Assembly: GCA_910586215.1 (NCBI GenBank)
Contig: CAJUGH010000033.1
Location: 1-43,967 of the forward strand
DNA length: 43,967 nt
DNA from: an uncultured Acetatifactor sp.
GTDB lineage: Bacteria; Bacillota; Clostridia; Lachnospirales; Lachnospiraceae
Direction of reading: 5' to 3'
Shown here in pieces: positions 25,409 through 33,338 of the stretch; positions within the stretch are counted from its first letter, which is position 1; each line of letters begins with the position of its first letter. Below the pieces are notes generated by a model. It did no database searches. It saw only the letters and a program-made list of their open reading frames with translations, and was not told the DNA's origin. A program made the position numbers and the translations under genes.

Positions 25409-26656
25409 TCACGATTTCTCCTTGGGATGCTTTTTGGACTTCGGGGAGCCTTTGGCATCCATCTCATCCTCGACGTCATCTTTCCTTTTCTTCCTGCACT
25501 TTAAGATCCACCAGATAACGCCTCCTAATAGAACTACAAGGACTGCTACTGCCAGTATCTTAGCAGGCAAGGGGATGCTTACCAGGAAAGCATTGGCAGC
25601 ATCAAAACCGCTCAATGGAACCTCCGGCTCATCCAGGTCTTCCAGGTCAGCCGGTGCTCCAGTTGGGGTATCCGGTTCGGGAATTGTCTCAAATTGACCG
25701 CCTCCACCGCCTCCGGGAAGTTCGCCACCTCCGTCATCTACTGCGGGGGGAACTGCTGCTCCACCACCGCCACCACCGGGAACGGTGATGATGGTATCCT
25801 CACCGGGCTGTCCCTCTGGTCCGGGAGGCCCCGGAATCGTAGTCACCGTGACACCCGGTGCGGGCACGGGGCTATACACGAAGGTGAAGATATTCTCTGA
25901 AGCATCTGCCACCAGTGTCTTGGTCAGGTTGTAGGCCTGGGGCTGGTAGCCGTCAAAGTACCGGTAGGATACCACCGGCTTATCGCCTATGGTGCCGCGG
26001 TATTTGTCGTCATCCCGCAGGGTTACACCTGCACTATTCACATAACGGACAGTATATTCCACGGAGTCCTTCAGCAGGGCATAGCCTGCCACATAGTCCG
26101 CATCATGTTCCACCGGCACCGATGCCCACTTGGCCTCCGCGCTGTCGTTGTCCTTACCACTCTCCCGTGTGCCGATGATATAGTATTTGCTCTCTATCCG
26201 GAACAAGATCTCACACTGGCGTTTCGGGATAGGCTGTGTGGCATCGGGATTTGCTTTCTCAAATTCCTCAATTATCAACCTATAGTAATTGTACTGCTCA
26301 TCCAGGGCATCCCCGCCGGATACATCCCCACCAGATACGTCACCGCCGGAAACACTTCCACCTGGCGTAGGATCCACCACGGATATTTCTTCAAACCGGA
26401 AATTCATCCTCTGCCCATACTGCAATCCATCTATGACAAACATCTTGCCATCTTCGGAAAGTCTGCCCAGGCTGGTATCCCCGGTCCGCTCCAGCATGAC
26501 ACTCTGCTGGCCAGTGAAGATACGGAAAGTATAGGTATCCGGGTAGGAATCCGCGCCTGGCGTACCCGGCAGCTGTGCTGCCTTCACCGGCATGGAGAGG
26601 GAGGTGACCAGCAACAGGGAAAGAATCAAGCCTAGTAATTGTCGTATCTTTCTCAT
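25409..26656 (-). CDS. Membrane-tethered surface protein with VSGGD repeats and MucBP-like domain
   Basis: A 415-residue exported protein. A signal peptide (about 1-26) is followed by a domain of ~70 residues, three VSGGD repeats (about 102-117), a second domain with a MucBP-like pattern (YTVRYVNSAGVTLRDDDKY, about 198-216), a short collagen-like run (GPPGPEGQPGE), a Gly/Pro-rich stalk, and a C-terminal membrane segment (about 363-388) with a KKRK basic tail. No LPxTG is present; EVPLSGF precedes the membrane segment. The start at 26656 has GGAGG upstream and follows the previous stop codon by one base. Probably a cell-surface component of the fibre system; the function is unknown. Confidence 0.75.
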   Translation of the reverse strand: MRKIRQLLGLILSLLLVTSLSMPVKAAQLPGTPGADSYPDTYTFRIFTGQQSVMLERTGDTSLGRLSEDGKMFVIDGLQYGQRMNFRFEEISVVDPTPGGSVSGGDVSGGDVSGGDALDEQYNYYRLIIEEFEKANPDATQPIPKRQCEILFRIESKYYIIGTRESGKDNDSAEAKWASVPVEHDADYVAGYALLKDSVEYTVRYVNSAGVTLRDDDKYRGTIGDKPVVSYRYFDGYQPQAYNLTKTLVADASENIFTFVYSPVPAPGVTVTTIPGPPGPEGQPGEDTIITVPGGGGGGAAVPPAVDDGGGELPGGGGGGQFETIPEPDTPTGAPADLEDLDEPEVPLSGFDAANAFLVSIPLPAKILAVAVLVVLLGGVIWWILKCRKKRKDDVEDEMDAKGSPKSKKHPKEKS

Positions 26657-26657
26657 A

Positions 26658-27428
26658 TTACGCAGCCCTCCTCTTCTCTTTCTTGTTCTGTCTGACACCA
26701 TAGATTCCCAGAAACAGGAACAGGATCCCGCTGACGGCCATGGCTACCACATAGGGCACCAGGTTGGTGTCATCCCCTGTGCGGACGATGATGGTTCTGC
26801 CAGGCGTACCGGGCTGGGGTGTTCCGGGAGGTCCCTCCTCTACCACGGTGGTAGGGCCGGGCCGGACTTCCACTGCGAACTGCATCTGCAGGTTCGCCAG
26901 GGTATCCTGGTAGGCATTGCCCTGGGTCTCACCGTCCAAGGCTACCCGCAGGGTGATCCTGCCGCTCTGGCCGGAACTCAAGGTATCCAGGTAAATGTAA
27001 TTCTCCAGGCCGCCTGTGGCGTCCTTCAGTCCCCCGGAACCCTCACCGCCTACGGTATCACTGTCAAAGAGTACCACGGTACGGTTGGCACCTGTGTAGG
27101 CCAGGTAATAGGTGTAGGCACCACCACCTGTATTCGCGTTTTTACTGGTATCTTCCAGGGACTGTATCACCTTGTTGGTCAGATACCAGTCCGTGACACT
27201 GCTGTTCTGGCTTCCCAGATCCAGTGTAAAAGTGATGTTATCCCCAGGCTGCATGCCGGATATGGCTTCGTCCATGTCTCCACTGCCGAAATTGCTCTCC
27301 ATCTTGTTCTCTGCTGTAAAAGTAACCTTCCAGCCGGACTGACCGAACAGGTCATCTGCACGGGCTTCCATTCCCGTACATGCAAACAGGCAGAACGCCA
27401 GAAGCAGACCTATGCATTTTTTCTTCAT
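26658..27428 (-). CDS. Surface-anchored fibre-associated protein with TGD-type tail
   Basis: A 256-residue protein with a signal peptide (about 1-24), an extracellular domain rich in beta-strand patterns (GWKVTFTAENKMESNF, MQPGDNITFTLDLG, AYTYYLAYTG), a Pro/Gly stalk, then VRTGDDTN, a membrane segment (about 225-245) and a basic tail (KKEKRR). VRTGD resembles a relaxed LPxTGD sorting motif. This family of proteins occurs beside SipW/TasA-like genes; the molecular job is not known to me. Its stop codon is one base from the start of the next gene. Confidence 0.7.
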   Translation of the reverse strand: MKKKCIGLLLAFCLFACTGMEARADDLFGQSGWKVTFTAENKMESNFGSGDMDEAISGMQPGDNITFTLDLGSQNSSVTDWYLTNKVIQSLEDTSKNANTGGGAYTYYLAYTGANRTVVLFDSDTVGGEGSGGLKDATGGLENYIYLDTLSSGQSGRITLRVALDGETQGNAYQDTLANLQMQFAVEVRPGPTTVVEEGPPGTPQPGTPGRTIIVRTGDDTNLVPYVVAMAVSGILFLFLGIYGVRQNKKEKRRAA

Positions 27429-27441
27429 GTCGTTCCCCTCC

Positions 27442-28446
27442 TCACTTCACAGAAATCAGTGAACCGTTGCTGTCTATCTCCACTTCCCGGCCCCAGGCAC
27501 TCCAGATGGCATCCTTCGCACTGTGGGTCTGCACCGCATCCACCTGGGCTTCGATCCGGAATTCCACCCCGTCATAGATGTATGTGGTGGTGATGGTGGT
27601 GTATGTCTTCCCGTTTTCCGTCCTTGTGTCAGTGGTCTGTGTCACCTTGTCTGCCACGGAGGAATCAATCATCAGATAATCCGTCAGATCCAGGGTCCTG
27701 GTCTCGGCTTCCGGTACCCCCTCGCCGGGCGCCTTCAGGATATCCCGGTAGTACAGGACGGTACGCTCCTTGGTGGAGGATGCCGTATCCAGGATCCAGC
27801 GCTGGCTGTCATCACTCTGGGCCTCATTGTTCAACCGGTAATTCACCAGGTTCAAGTCGATCAGGCTGGGGGCCAGTTCCGGCAGCTTTTCCCTTACCAC
27901 CTGGCCCTTATCATCCAGCTGTTCCTTGCCTTCCGCATCCAGTAGCGGCGCGGACATCCAGTATTTGTAGATAGTGACCCGGACATACTGGTCAATGTCA
28001 CCGGTGTTCTGCACATACAGTCTCTCTTTATACTTCTTGCCAAGCTTCAGTTCTTCTCCTTCCGGCAGAAGGTCGGTCAGAAGGGAATCCCCTTTGGCAC
28101 TCTTGATCTTGTCTGCAATGGTGCCCTCGTCCCAGTAATCCTTCTCCTCTGTGTCATAATCCCTCCAGGACACCTTCTTGGGGGCATTGTCCCCGCACTG
28201 TTCGAACAGGCTCACGCCGATGTTGAACATCTGTACTCTGGACCGGTAAGAAGCGGATTCATAGGTGAGCACGGCGCTGGCACCTCCCACGGTACTTCCC
28301 AGGAGCATCACAATGGCCAGGACGAAAAGGGACATGGTCACTGCCGGGGAAGCCAGGAACTTCTTCACCTTGGAAAACCTGTCGCCGGATGCTTTCCCCT
28401 TCCCATCTGGCCGGGCCGGTCTCGTCTTTCTCTTATTCTCTGACAT
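27442..28446 (-). CDS. SipW-dependent-type-signal (TasA/CalY-like) protein, second copy
   Basis: A protein of about 334 residues with a basic cytosolic N-terminus, a membrane/signal segment (about 30-55) and the SipW-type cleavage context SAVLTYESASYRSRVQMFN, then a large extracellular domain that carries the strand LYVQNTGDIDQYVRVTIYKYW typical of TasA/CalY-type fibre proteins. The start at 28446 is chosen because GGAGG stands 8 nt upstream inside the end of the previous gene; a GTG at 28455 and an ATG at 28452 are too close to that site. The gene is coupled to its upstream neighbour. Confidence 0.8.
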   Translation of the reverse strand: MSENKRKTRPARPDGKGKASGDRFSKVKKFLASPAVTMSLFVLAIVMLLGSTVGGASAVLTYESASYRSRVQMFNIGVSLFEQCGDNAPKKVSWRDYDTEEKDYWDEGTIADKIKSAKGDSLLTDLLPEGEELKLGKKYKERLYVQNTGDIDQYVRVTIYKYWMSAPLLDAEGKEQLDDKGQVVREKLPELAPSLIDLNLVNYRLNNEAQSDDSQRWILDTASSTKERTVLYYRDILKAPGEGVPEAETRTLDLTDYLMIDSSVADKVTQTTDTRTENGKTYTTITTTYIYDGVEFRIEAQVDAVQTHSAKDAIWSAWGREVEIDSNGSLISVK

Positions 28447-28451
28447 CTGCA

Positions 28452-29069
28452 TCACCTCCCGTCCCCTGTTCCTGCATCACTGTCTGATACGGTTCCACTT
28501 CCGGTAGCTGTGACCACATCCAGTTTCTCGTTCCAGTCTGCGTAAGGGTTGCCGTTCTCATCATATCTGACCGGGGTGCTCTCGTAGATGACGATTACGT
28601 TGAAGCTGTCGCCGTCTTCCAGGGCCGGCTGTCCAGGGACTGCCGGGTCAGTCTGGGACGGAATATCTATGATTACATCCAGTGTGGACGTGGATTCCCC
28701 ACCCTTGACGATACTGGTATAGTACCAGTACTGACCTTTGTCCGCATCGGGAATGCGGTGGTTGTCTCCAGGATTCTCAGTCCATGCCCCGTCCACAACA
28801 CTTTGGTAGCTATACCCATACCTGGTGCAGAAAGCCCTGGCACGGATATACACCGGCTCCGAACCTGCTTCACTGGTGATCGTAATATGCTTTATCTTAT
28901 TGCTAAAGCTCTCCTCAATCTCTGTCCGGTCTCCCAGATGGATGGGGATCCCTCCTTCGGCCGTGGTGTAAGTGGTAAAATACGCCAGTGCGCTGTTCAC
29001 TCCCACGGTAAGGACAGTGGCCGCTGCCAGAAGGGACAGACATATGTTTGCAATACTTTTCTTCTTCAT
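28452..29069 (-). CDS. SipW-dependent-type-signal (TasA/CalY-like) protein, first copy
   Basis: A 205-residue exported protein. The signal peptide ends in NSALAYFTTYTTAEGG, the classic SipW/TasA-type pattern (A-Y-F-T after the cleavage zone), followed by strands such as HITITSEAGSEPVYIRARAF and STSTLDVIIDIPSQ. The C-terminus is a Ser/Gly/Asp-rich tail with no anchor. GAGGAGG precedes the ATG. It is likely polymerised or carried in a fibre after cleavage by the SipW-type peptidase encoded downstream. Its TGA overlaps the start region of the next gene. Confidence 0.85.
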   Translation of the reverse strand: MKKKSIANICLSLLAAATVLTVGVNSALAYFTTYTTAEGGIPIHLGDRTEIEESFSNKIKHITITSEAGSEPVYIRARAFCTRYGYSYQSVVDGAWTENPGDNHRIPDADKGQYWYYTSIVKGGESTSTLDVIIDIPSQTDPAVPGQPALEDGDSFNVIVIYESTPVRYDENGNPYADWNEKLDVVTATGSGTVSDSDAGTGDGR

Positions 29070-29088
29070 ATTCTCTCTCCCTCCTCAA

Positions 29089-30630
29089 TTATGGTGTGTT
29101 GCCATCTGCTGGTGTCTGCTCACCCCCGGCTGGATTTCCTCCATCCTGAGATGTATTGTCATCCGGGTTCGGGTTGGTTGTATCCCCACCCTGAGCCGCG
29201 CTGCTGTCCGGGGTCTGCGTTGCCTCGGGTGTGGAACTTCCTCCCGGAGTCATACCCTCATCCGGGCTGGTGCTGGCTTCCGGTGTAGGGCTTACCTCCG
29301 GTGCCGGGCTGGGTGAAGCACTGCCTGTGCCGCCCTGGTTCGCATCACCGCCGGATACGCTGGGATCACCGCCTGTGGTTCCGTTGGCATGGACGGAAGT
29401 CCAGATCCATCTATCCTGTTCACTGCTGTAAGTGAAATTGTTGGTAATGCCATGGCCGTCTATATGGCGCCTGTTGTAATAGTTGGTAAAAGTCACTCCG
29501 AAGGTCTGTTCCGCTTCGCTGATTGTAGTACTCTTCTCAAATGCTTCTCTCTGGACATCTTCATCTACTACATCATCGGGATAGGGCTGATAGCTGGAAC
29601 CACTATAGACCTCTTTCACTGTGACTGTGGCTCCCACCGGGAATCTCACTTCCTTCCCTATCTCATATGCATTCTTGGATCCTGCCTCTGTGAAATCTAT
29701 GGCCACCACATCACTGTATGTCTTGCTACCTGTACCACCAATCTTATCTTCCCAGGTGGCATCTACCTGGAAGATAAATGTCACCGGCCTTGGCGTCACA
29801 TCCCCTTCGATCGTCTCATACTCTGGAAGCACCTTGGTAATCTGCAGCCGTCCGTACCGGATATCTGCCTGTACCTTCAGTACGGCTGACATATGGTAGC
29901 GCCAGGGACCGGGATTTGCAGTATTGCTCACCAGATTCCCATTCTCATCTGTAACAGGATCCTTCCCTGGCAGGGAGATCAGTTCCGGCTCGAAGGTAAA
30001 GACACATTCGGGAGAATTGGCTATAGTGGCAATCTTCTCCTTGACATTTCCCGGGTCACTGGTATCTGTCCCTATCACGGTGTAATCCATCACATCACTA
30101 TATTGCACATCCGGATCCCCGGCTCCTCCCCTTCTGGCAACCAGAAGATAAAGACCTGCATCCAGATCCTCTATGCTGTTGTTCACCGCTTCCCCTTGTT
30201 TCACCGGTTCTAAAGCTTTCCCACTGATCACTCCCGTATCGGGATCCGCGGTGATCCCCAGAGCAATCCTGGCTGCCTGCTGGGACTGTTCCCTCCAGTC
30301 TGCATTGGTCATTTTATCCGTGATCTGTAGTCCATTCTCACCTTTATACTGATCCAGCAACTCATATTGGTACCCGTCATAGGTATATCCGTTGGCCGTA
30401 TTGGGCTTGGCACTAGCCACCTTATAGAGGTCGATGACCACTGCTGCCTTCCCAAGCTGATCCGTCAGGTAAGTGCTTCCGTCCCCTGTAAAATTCCCCG
30501 GAGTAACCGTCAGGGAACACTTCTGATTCAAGTCTACCAGTTCAGCCGCCCTTCCGGGAAATGACAGCGCCAGTACCATGCTAAAGGCCACCGCCAGCGG
30601 CGTCAGCACACGTATCCATTTGCGTTTCAT
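29089..30630 (-). CDS. Secreted pilin-like protein without anchor (DUF5979-like domain)
   Basis: A 513-residue protein with a signal peptide (about 1-28), an N-terminal pilin-like domain (about 30-200, with LYKVASAKPNTANG and the E-box-like DLDAGLYLLVAR), a middle domain with FIFQVDATWEDKIGG and FPVGATVTVKEVYSG that resembles DUF5979/Cna-B folds, and a 90-residue low-complexity tail rich in P, S, T, G and D including PSVSGGD. Unlike the other pilins it lacks LPxTG and a C-terminal membrane segment; the stop codon is clean and is followed at once by the ribosome-binding site of the next gene. AAGGAGG lies 9 nt upstream. It may be a secreted or non-covalently held subunit. Confidence 0.75.
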   Translation of the reverse strand: MKRKWIRVLTPLAVAFSMVLALSFPGRAAELVDLNQKCSLTVTPGNFTGDGSTYLTDQLGKAAVVIDLYKVASAKPNTANGYTYDGYQYELLDQYKGENGLQITDKMTNADWREQSQQAARIALGITADPDTGVISGKALEPVKQGEAVNNSIEDLDAGLYLLVARRGGAGDPDVQYSDVMDYTVIGTDTSDPGNVKEKIATIANSPECVFTFEPELISLPGKDPVTDENGNLVSNTANPGPWRYHMSAVLKVQADIRYGRLQITKVLPEYETIEGDVTPRPVTFIFQVDATWEDKIGGTGSKTYSDVVAIDFTEAGSKNAYEIGKEVRFPVGATVTVKEVYSGSSYQPYPDDVVDEDVQREAFEKSTTISEAEQTFGVTFTNYYNRRHIDGHGITNNFTYSSEQDRWIWTSVHANGTTGGDPSVSGGDANQGGTGSASPSPAPEVSPTPEASTSPDEGMTPGGSSTPEATQTPDSSAAQGGDTTNPNPDDNTSQDGGNPAGGEQTPADGNTP

Positions 30631-30644
30631 AGACGATTCCCTCC

Positions 30645-31247
30645 TTACTTGACCATTCCGATGTCTGTCAGAGGCCAGACCCGGAACAATATCTTGCCCA
30701 CTAGATATTCCTCACTTATGCTGCCTATCGTGCTGCTCCTGCTGTCCACGGAGGTGGCCCGGTGGTCTCCCAGCACGAAGATCCGCCCCTCCGGCACCTG
30801 GTAGGGAAGTGTAATGTCACAGATCCCCAATGATTTCTCCGTGACATAGGGTTCGTCCAGGAGCACATTGTTCACATACACATTGCCATCCTTGTCGATA
30901 TCTACCCAGTCGCCTGCAACTGCAATCACACGTTTCACCAGAATGTTGTTGTTATAGTAAAAGGCTACAACCTCGCCAGTCTTGTAATCTGACCCGCTCA
31001 GTGCCACCACGATATCCCCATTCCACAGAGTCTCTGTCATGGAAGTCCCGGTGATCTGTAACACTGGCAGGAAAATCACTGCCACCAGGACCGCCGCAGC
31101 CGCCACAATCAGCAGCGTGTAGATGGTACTTCGCATGACCCGTCCAAAGGTATGTTTGTGATTCTCCTTCTGCAGTTCCGCTTCTATCTGGCTCAAAGAG
31201 GGGACTTCCAGTACCTTCTCCTCTTTCTCCTTCTTCTTCCTTGCCAT
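30645..31247 (-). CDS. lepB: Signal peptidase I (bacterial Ser/Lys type)
   Basis: A 200-residue peptidase with a cytosolic charged N-terminus, one membrane segment (about 42-62), and the catalytic pair Ser in ITGTSMTETL (about 68) and Lys in NILVKRVIAVAGD (about 104), with the later box GDHRATSVDSR. It removes ordinary signal peptides, so the cluster holds both this and a SipW-type enzyme, probably one for the sortase pilins and one for the TasA-like proteins. It is 14 nt before the pilin-like gene. AAGGGA is upstream of the start. Confidence 0.93.
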   Translation of the reverse strand: MARKKKEKEEKVLEVPSLSQIEAELQKENHKHTFGRVMRSTIYTLLIVAAAAVLVAVIFLPVLQITGTSMTETLWNGDIVVALSGSDYKTGEVVAFYYNNNILVKRVIAVAGDWVDIDKDGNVYVNNVLLDEPYVTEKSLGICDITLPYQVPEGRIFVLGDHRATSVDSRSSTIGSISEEYLVGKILFRVWPLTDIGMVK

Positions 31248-31267
31248 ATTGTCCCTTCTGTCCCGTT

Positions 31268-32356
31268 CTATTTAAAACCTTTCGTGCATTCCAGATCAAA
31301 TCCCTCCAGCCACTCCAGGTCTGCATCTTCTTCCGATTCCGGCTCTTCCTCCTGTGATGTGTCCGGCTCTTTCCAACCATCTGATCCGGGCACCTCTTCC
31401 AGATGGGCTGCCCCTTCCTGTCCTGACAGCATCCCAGGCTGGTCTGCCGCATCCACCTCCGGCAAAGCTTCCTGTTCTGGCGCTGCTTCCAGTTCCAGTA
31501 TAGTTCCCGGTTCCTGGGATATATCCTGCTCCCTGGCCACATCGGACTCTTTGGGCACTTCCAGTCCCAGTTCCTGGGACATCTCCAGTTCCCGGGATGC
31601 TTCCACTTTCCAGTATTGCGGTATTTCCTGGTCCTGGGACACTCCCTGCTCCCGAAGCTCCCCTCCATCCACTGCTTCGTCTGGACTCCCTGTTGCTATG
31701 GGGTCGTCCAGATCTCCTGACAATCCACTGTCTGTTGCCTCTGTCAATCTATCTATATCTATCGGTTCTGTCTGTTCTTCCCCGGAATCTTCCTCCGCAT
31801 CCATCATGGATGGTGCGCTGTCAGTATCAGATTCCTCATCCTGTCTGGATCCGGTGATCTCCGGCTCCTCTGGAAACCCTTTTTCCTCCTGGCTTTCCGG
31901 TGCCTGTAGGGCATCCGGCTCTTCCTGGGCCGGTTCCGTCAGATCCAGGTCTGTCTCCCAGTCTATATCAGATATATCCTCCCCGGAAAAAATATCTTCC
32001 CCGGCTTCCAGCCGGTCACTCAGCATCTTGATATTCTCCAGATACTGGTCCGCAGCCTTCTGGGCCACATCGAATATCCCGTTCAGCCGCAGGGCAGCTT
32101 CGGCAATGGAACCTGCCTCCTGGAGTTCGATCCTGCGGGTCGTCCTCTCCTCGTGCAGGGTATTCCGCAGGTCATGTATCTTCGCATCCTTCTGGTCCAG
32201 GCGCTTCCGCAGACGCTCGTAATTCTCATGAAGCTCCGTCAGTTGGTCATCCCTCTCTGCCAGCAGCCTCTTCAGTTCTTCTGTCTCACTGACCTGTGCA
32301 AGCAGCAGTTGGAGAAGCTCACGTCTACTGAGTCTGTGCATCTCCTTGTCTGTCAT
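31268..32356 (-). CDS. Coiled-coil protein of the pilus cluster
   Basis: A 362-residue soluble protein. Residues 1-12 read MTDKEMHRLSRR, then a long coiled coil (about 10-110, with LLAERDDQLTELHENYERLR) is followed by 240 residues that are highly acidic (E, D, S, P) and disordered-looking, with many EExE and DxE repeats. The N-terminal coiled part is the conserved-looking portion. No enzyme motif is present and no signal peptide is seen, so it is probably cytosolic. It lies 20 nt before the signal peptidase gene and 51 nt after the class C sortase. It may position the secretion or pilus machinery, but this is a guess. Confidence 0.7.
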   Translation of the reverse strand: MTDKEMHRLSRRELLQLLLAQVSETEELKRLLAERDDQLTELHENYERLRKRLDQKDAKIHDLRNTLHEERTTRRIELQEAGSIAEAALRLNGIFDVAQKAADQYLENIKMLSDRLEAGEDIFSGEDISDIDWETDLDLTEPAQEEPDALQAPESQEEKGFPEEPEITGSRQDEESDTDSAPSMMDAEEDSGEEQTEPIDIDRLTEATDSGLSGDLDDPIATGSPDEAVDGGELREQGVSQDQEIPQYWKVEASRELEMSQELGLEVPKESDVAREQDISQEPGTILELEAAPEQEALPEVDAADQPGMLSGQEGAAHLEEVPGSDGWKEPDTSQEEEPESEEDADLEWLEGFDLECTKGFK

Positions 32357-32407
32357 GGTCTCTGCTACCCCCCATCCAGTCTCTGCCTTTCCGCTTCACA
32401 GAGGCTT

Positions 32408-33223
32408 CTATTTCTTCCTATACTTAATCAAGAGCCAGAGCAGCAGCACCAATAGCATGGGAATGGCTATGGCAGGTGCCACCAGCTTGGGATCCAGCAG
32501 TGTGGCATCCGGTGTCACACGAACCGTCACGCCCTCTGCCAGGTTGTCAATCCGGAATCCCCTAATCAGCAGGCGGTGGGTATTGATCCCATAGGGGGTG
32601 CAGGTCACCAGAGTACAGTAATCTTTCCCCCGGATCAGATCCAGGTCATCCACCTCCTCCGGCAGCACAATCCGGATCTGGTCTACCTGGTAAGTCAGTG
32701 TCTCATTCAAGACCTTCAGCATGAAGACATCACCCTCTACCAACTGGTCCAGGTCTGTAAACAGCCTGGCAGAAGGCAGGCCCCTGTGCCCCGATAGTAC
32801 ACAGTGGGAACCCTCGCCGCCGACTGGCAGGGAAGAGGATTCTATATGCCCCACTGCCACCTGGAGGACAGCTTCATCCACCCCATGGTAGACCGGCAGG
32901 GAGACATCAATGGAAGGAATCTGGATATATCCCATGATCCCGTTCCCGGAGATATTCAGCAGGGACTGGTACTCTGCCTGCTCCTCCTCGCTGGGGTAGT
33001 ACCGGTTGCTTCTCTTCCAGAGCCGTTCATTATAATCCAGGGCCTGGTTCCAGTACTCTTCATACGTCTCATCGTCCATGGCGGCCACTGCCTCTTCATA
33101 GTTCGCAATCGCCCTGGACTGGTGGAGCGAATTCCAATAATCGCTGACTGTGGGATACAGCAGCAAGGACAGACCTGCAATCAGAATAACTGTTAAGATA
33201 ATATTCGGTAAATGCTTCTTCAT
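32408..33223 (-). CDS. Class C (pilus) sortase
   Basis: A 271-residue sortase with N-terminal and C-terminal membrane segments (about 8-25 and 244-265), the hallmark of pilus-building class C enzymes. The catalytic His is in VLSGHRGLPSARLF (about 143), the Cys is in LVTCTPYGINTHRLL (about 205) with the Arg eight residues later. It joins pilin subunits by cutting LPxTG and forming isopeptide bonds to a pilin lysine. AAGGAG is 8 nt upstream of the start at 33223, which follows an eight-residue longer in-frame start. The major pilin gene lies 115 nt upstream. Confidence 0.93.
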   Translation of the reverse strand: MKKHLPNIILTVILIAGLSLLLYPTVSDYWNSLHQSRAIANYEEAVAAMDDETYEEYWNQALDYNERLWKRSNRYYPSEEEQAEYQSLLNISGNGIMGYIQIPSIDVSLPVYHGVDEAVLQVAVGHIESSSLPVGGEGSHCVLSGHRGLPSARLFTDLDQLVEGDVFMLKVLNETLTYQVDQIRIVLPEEVDDLDLIRGKDYCTLVTCTPYGINTHRLLIRGFRIDNLAEGVTVRVTPDATLLDPKLVAPAIAIPMLLVLLLWLLIKYRKK

Positions 33224-33249
33224 CCAGGACTCTCCTTGCTGCTGCATAG

Positions 33250-33271
33250 GGAAGGAGCCGAAGCCCCTTCC
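33250..33271 (-). promoter_or_regulatory. UUCG-capped hairpin between pilin and sortase genes
   Basis: On the minus strand GGAAGGGGC-TTCG-GCTCCTTCC forms a 9-bp stem with a C(UUCG)G loop, pairing through one G-U on this strand but carrying an A-C mismatch on the other, so it is a signal for the pilin transcript. There is no T run, so it is more likely a stabilising or processing element than a full terminator. Such a hairpin would favour pilin over sortase message. Confidence 0.65.
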
Positions 33272-33338
33272 TTATACAACAGGATTTCCGTGTATTGCTT
33301 GTAGTGCTTGCAATTCTTTACATCTTACATGTGAGATC

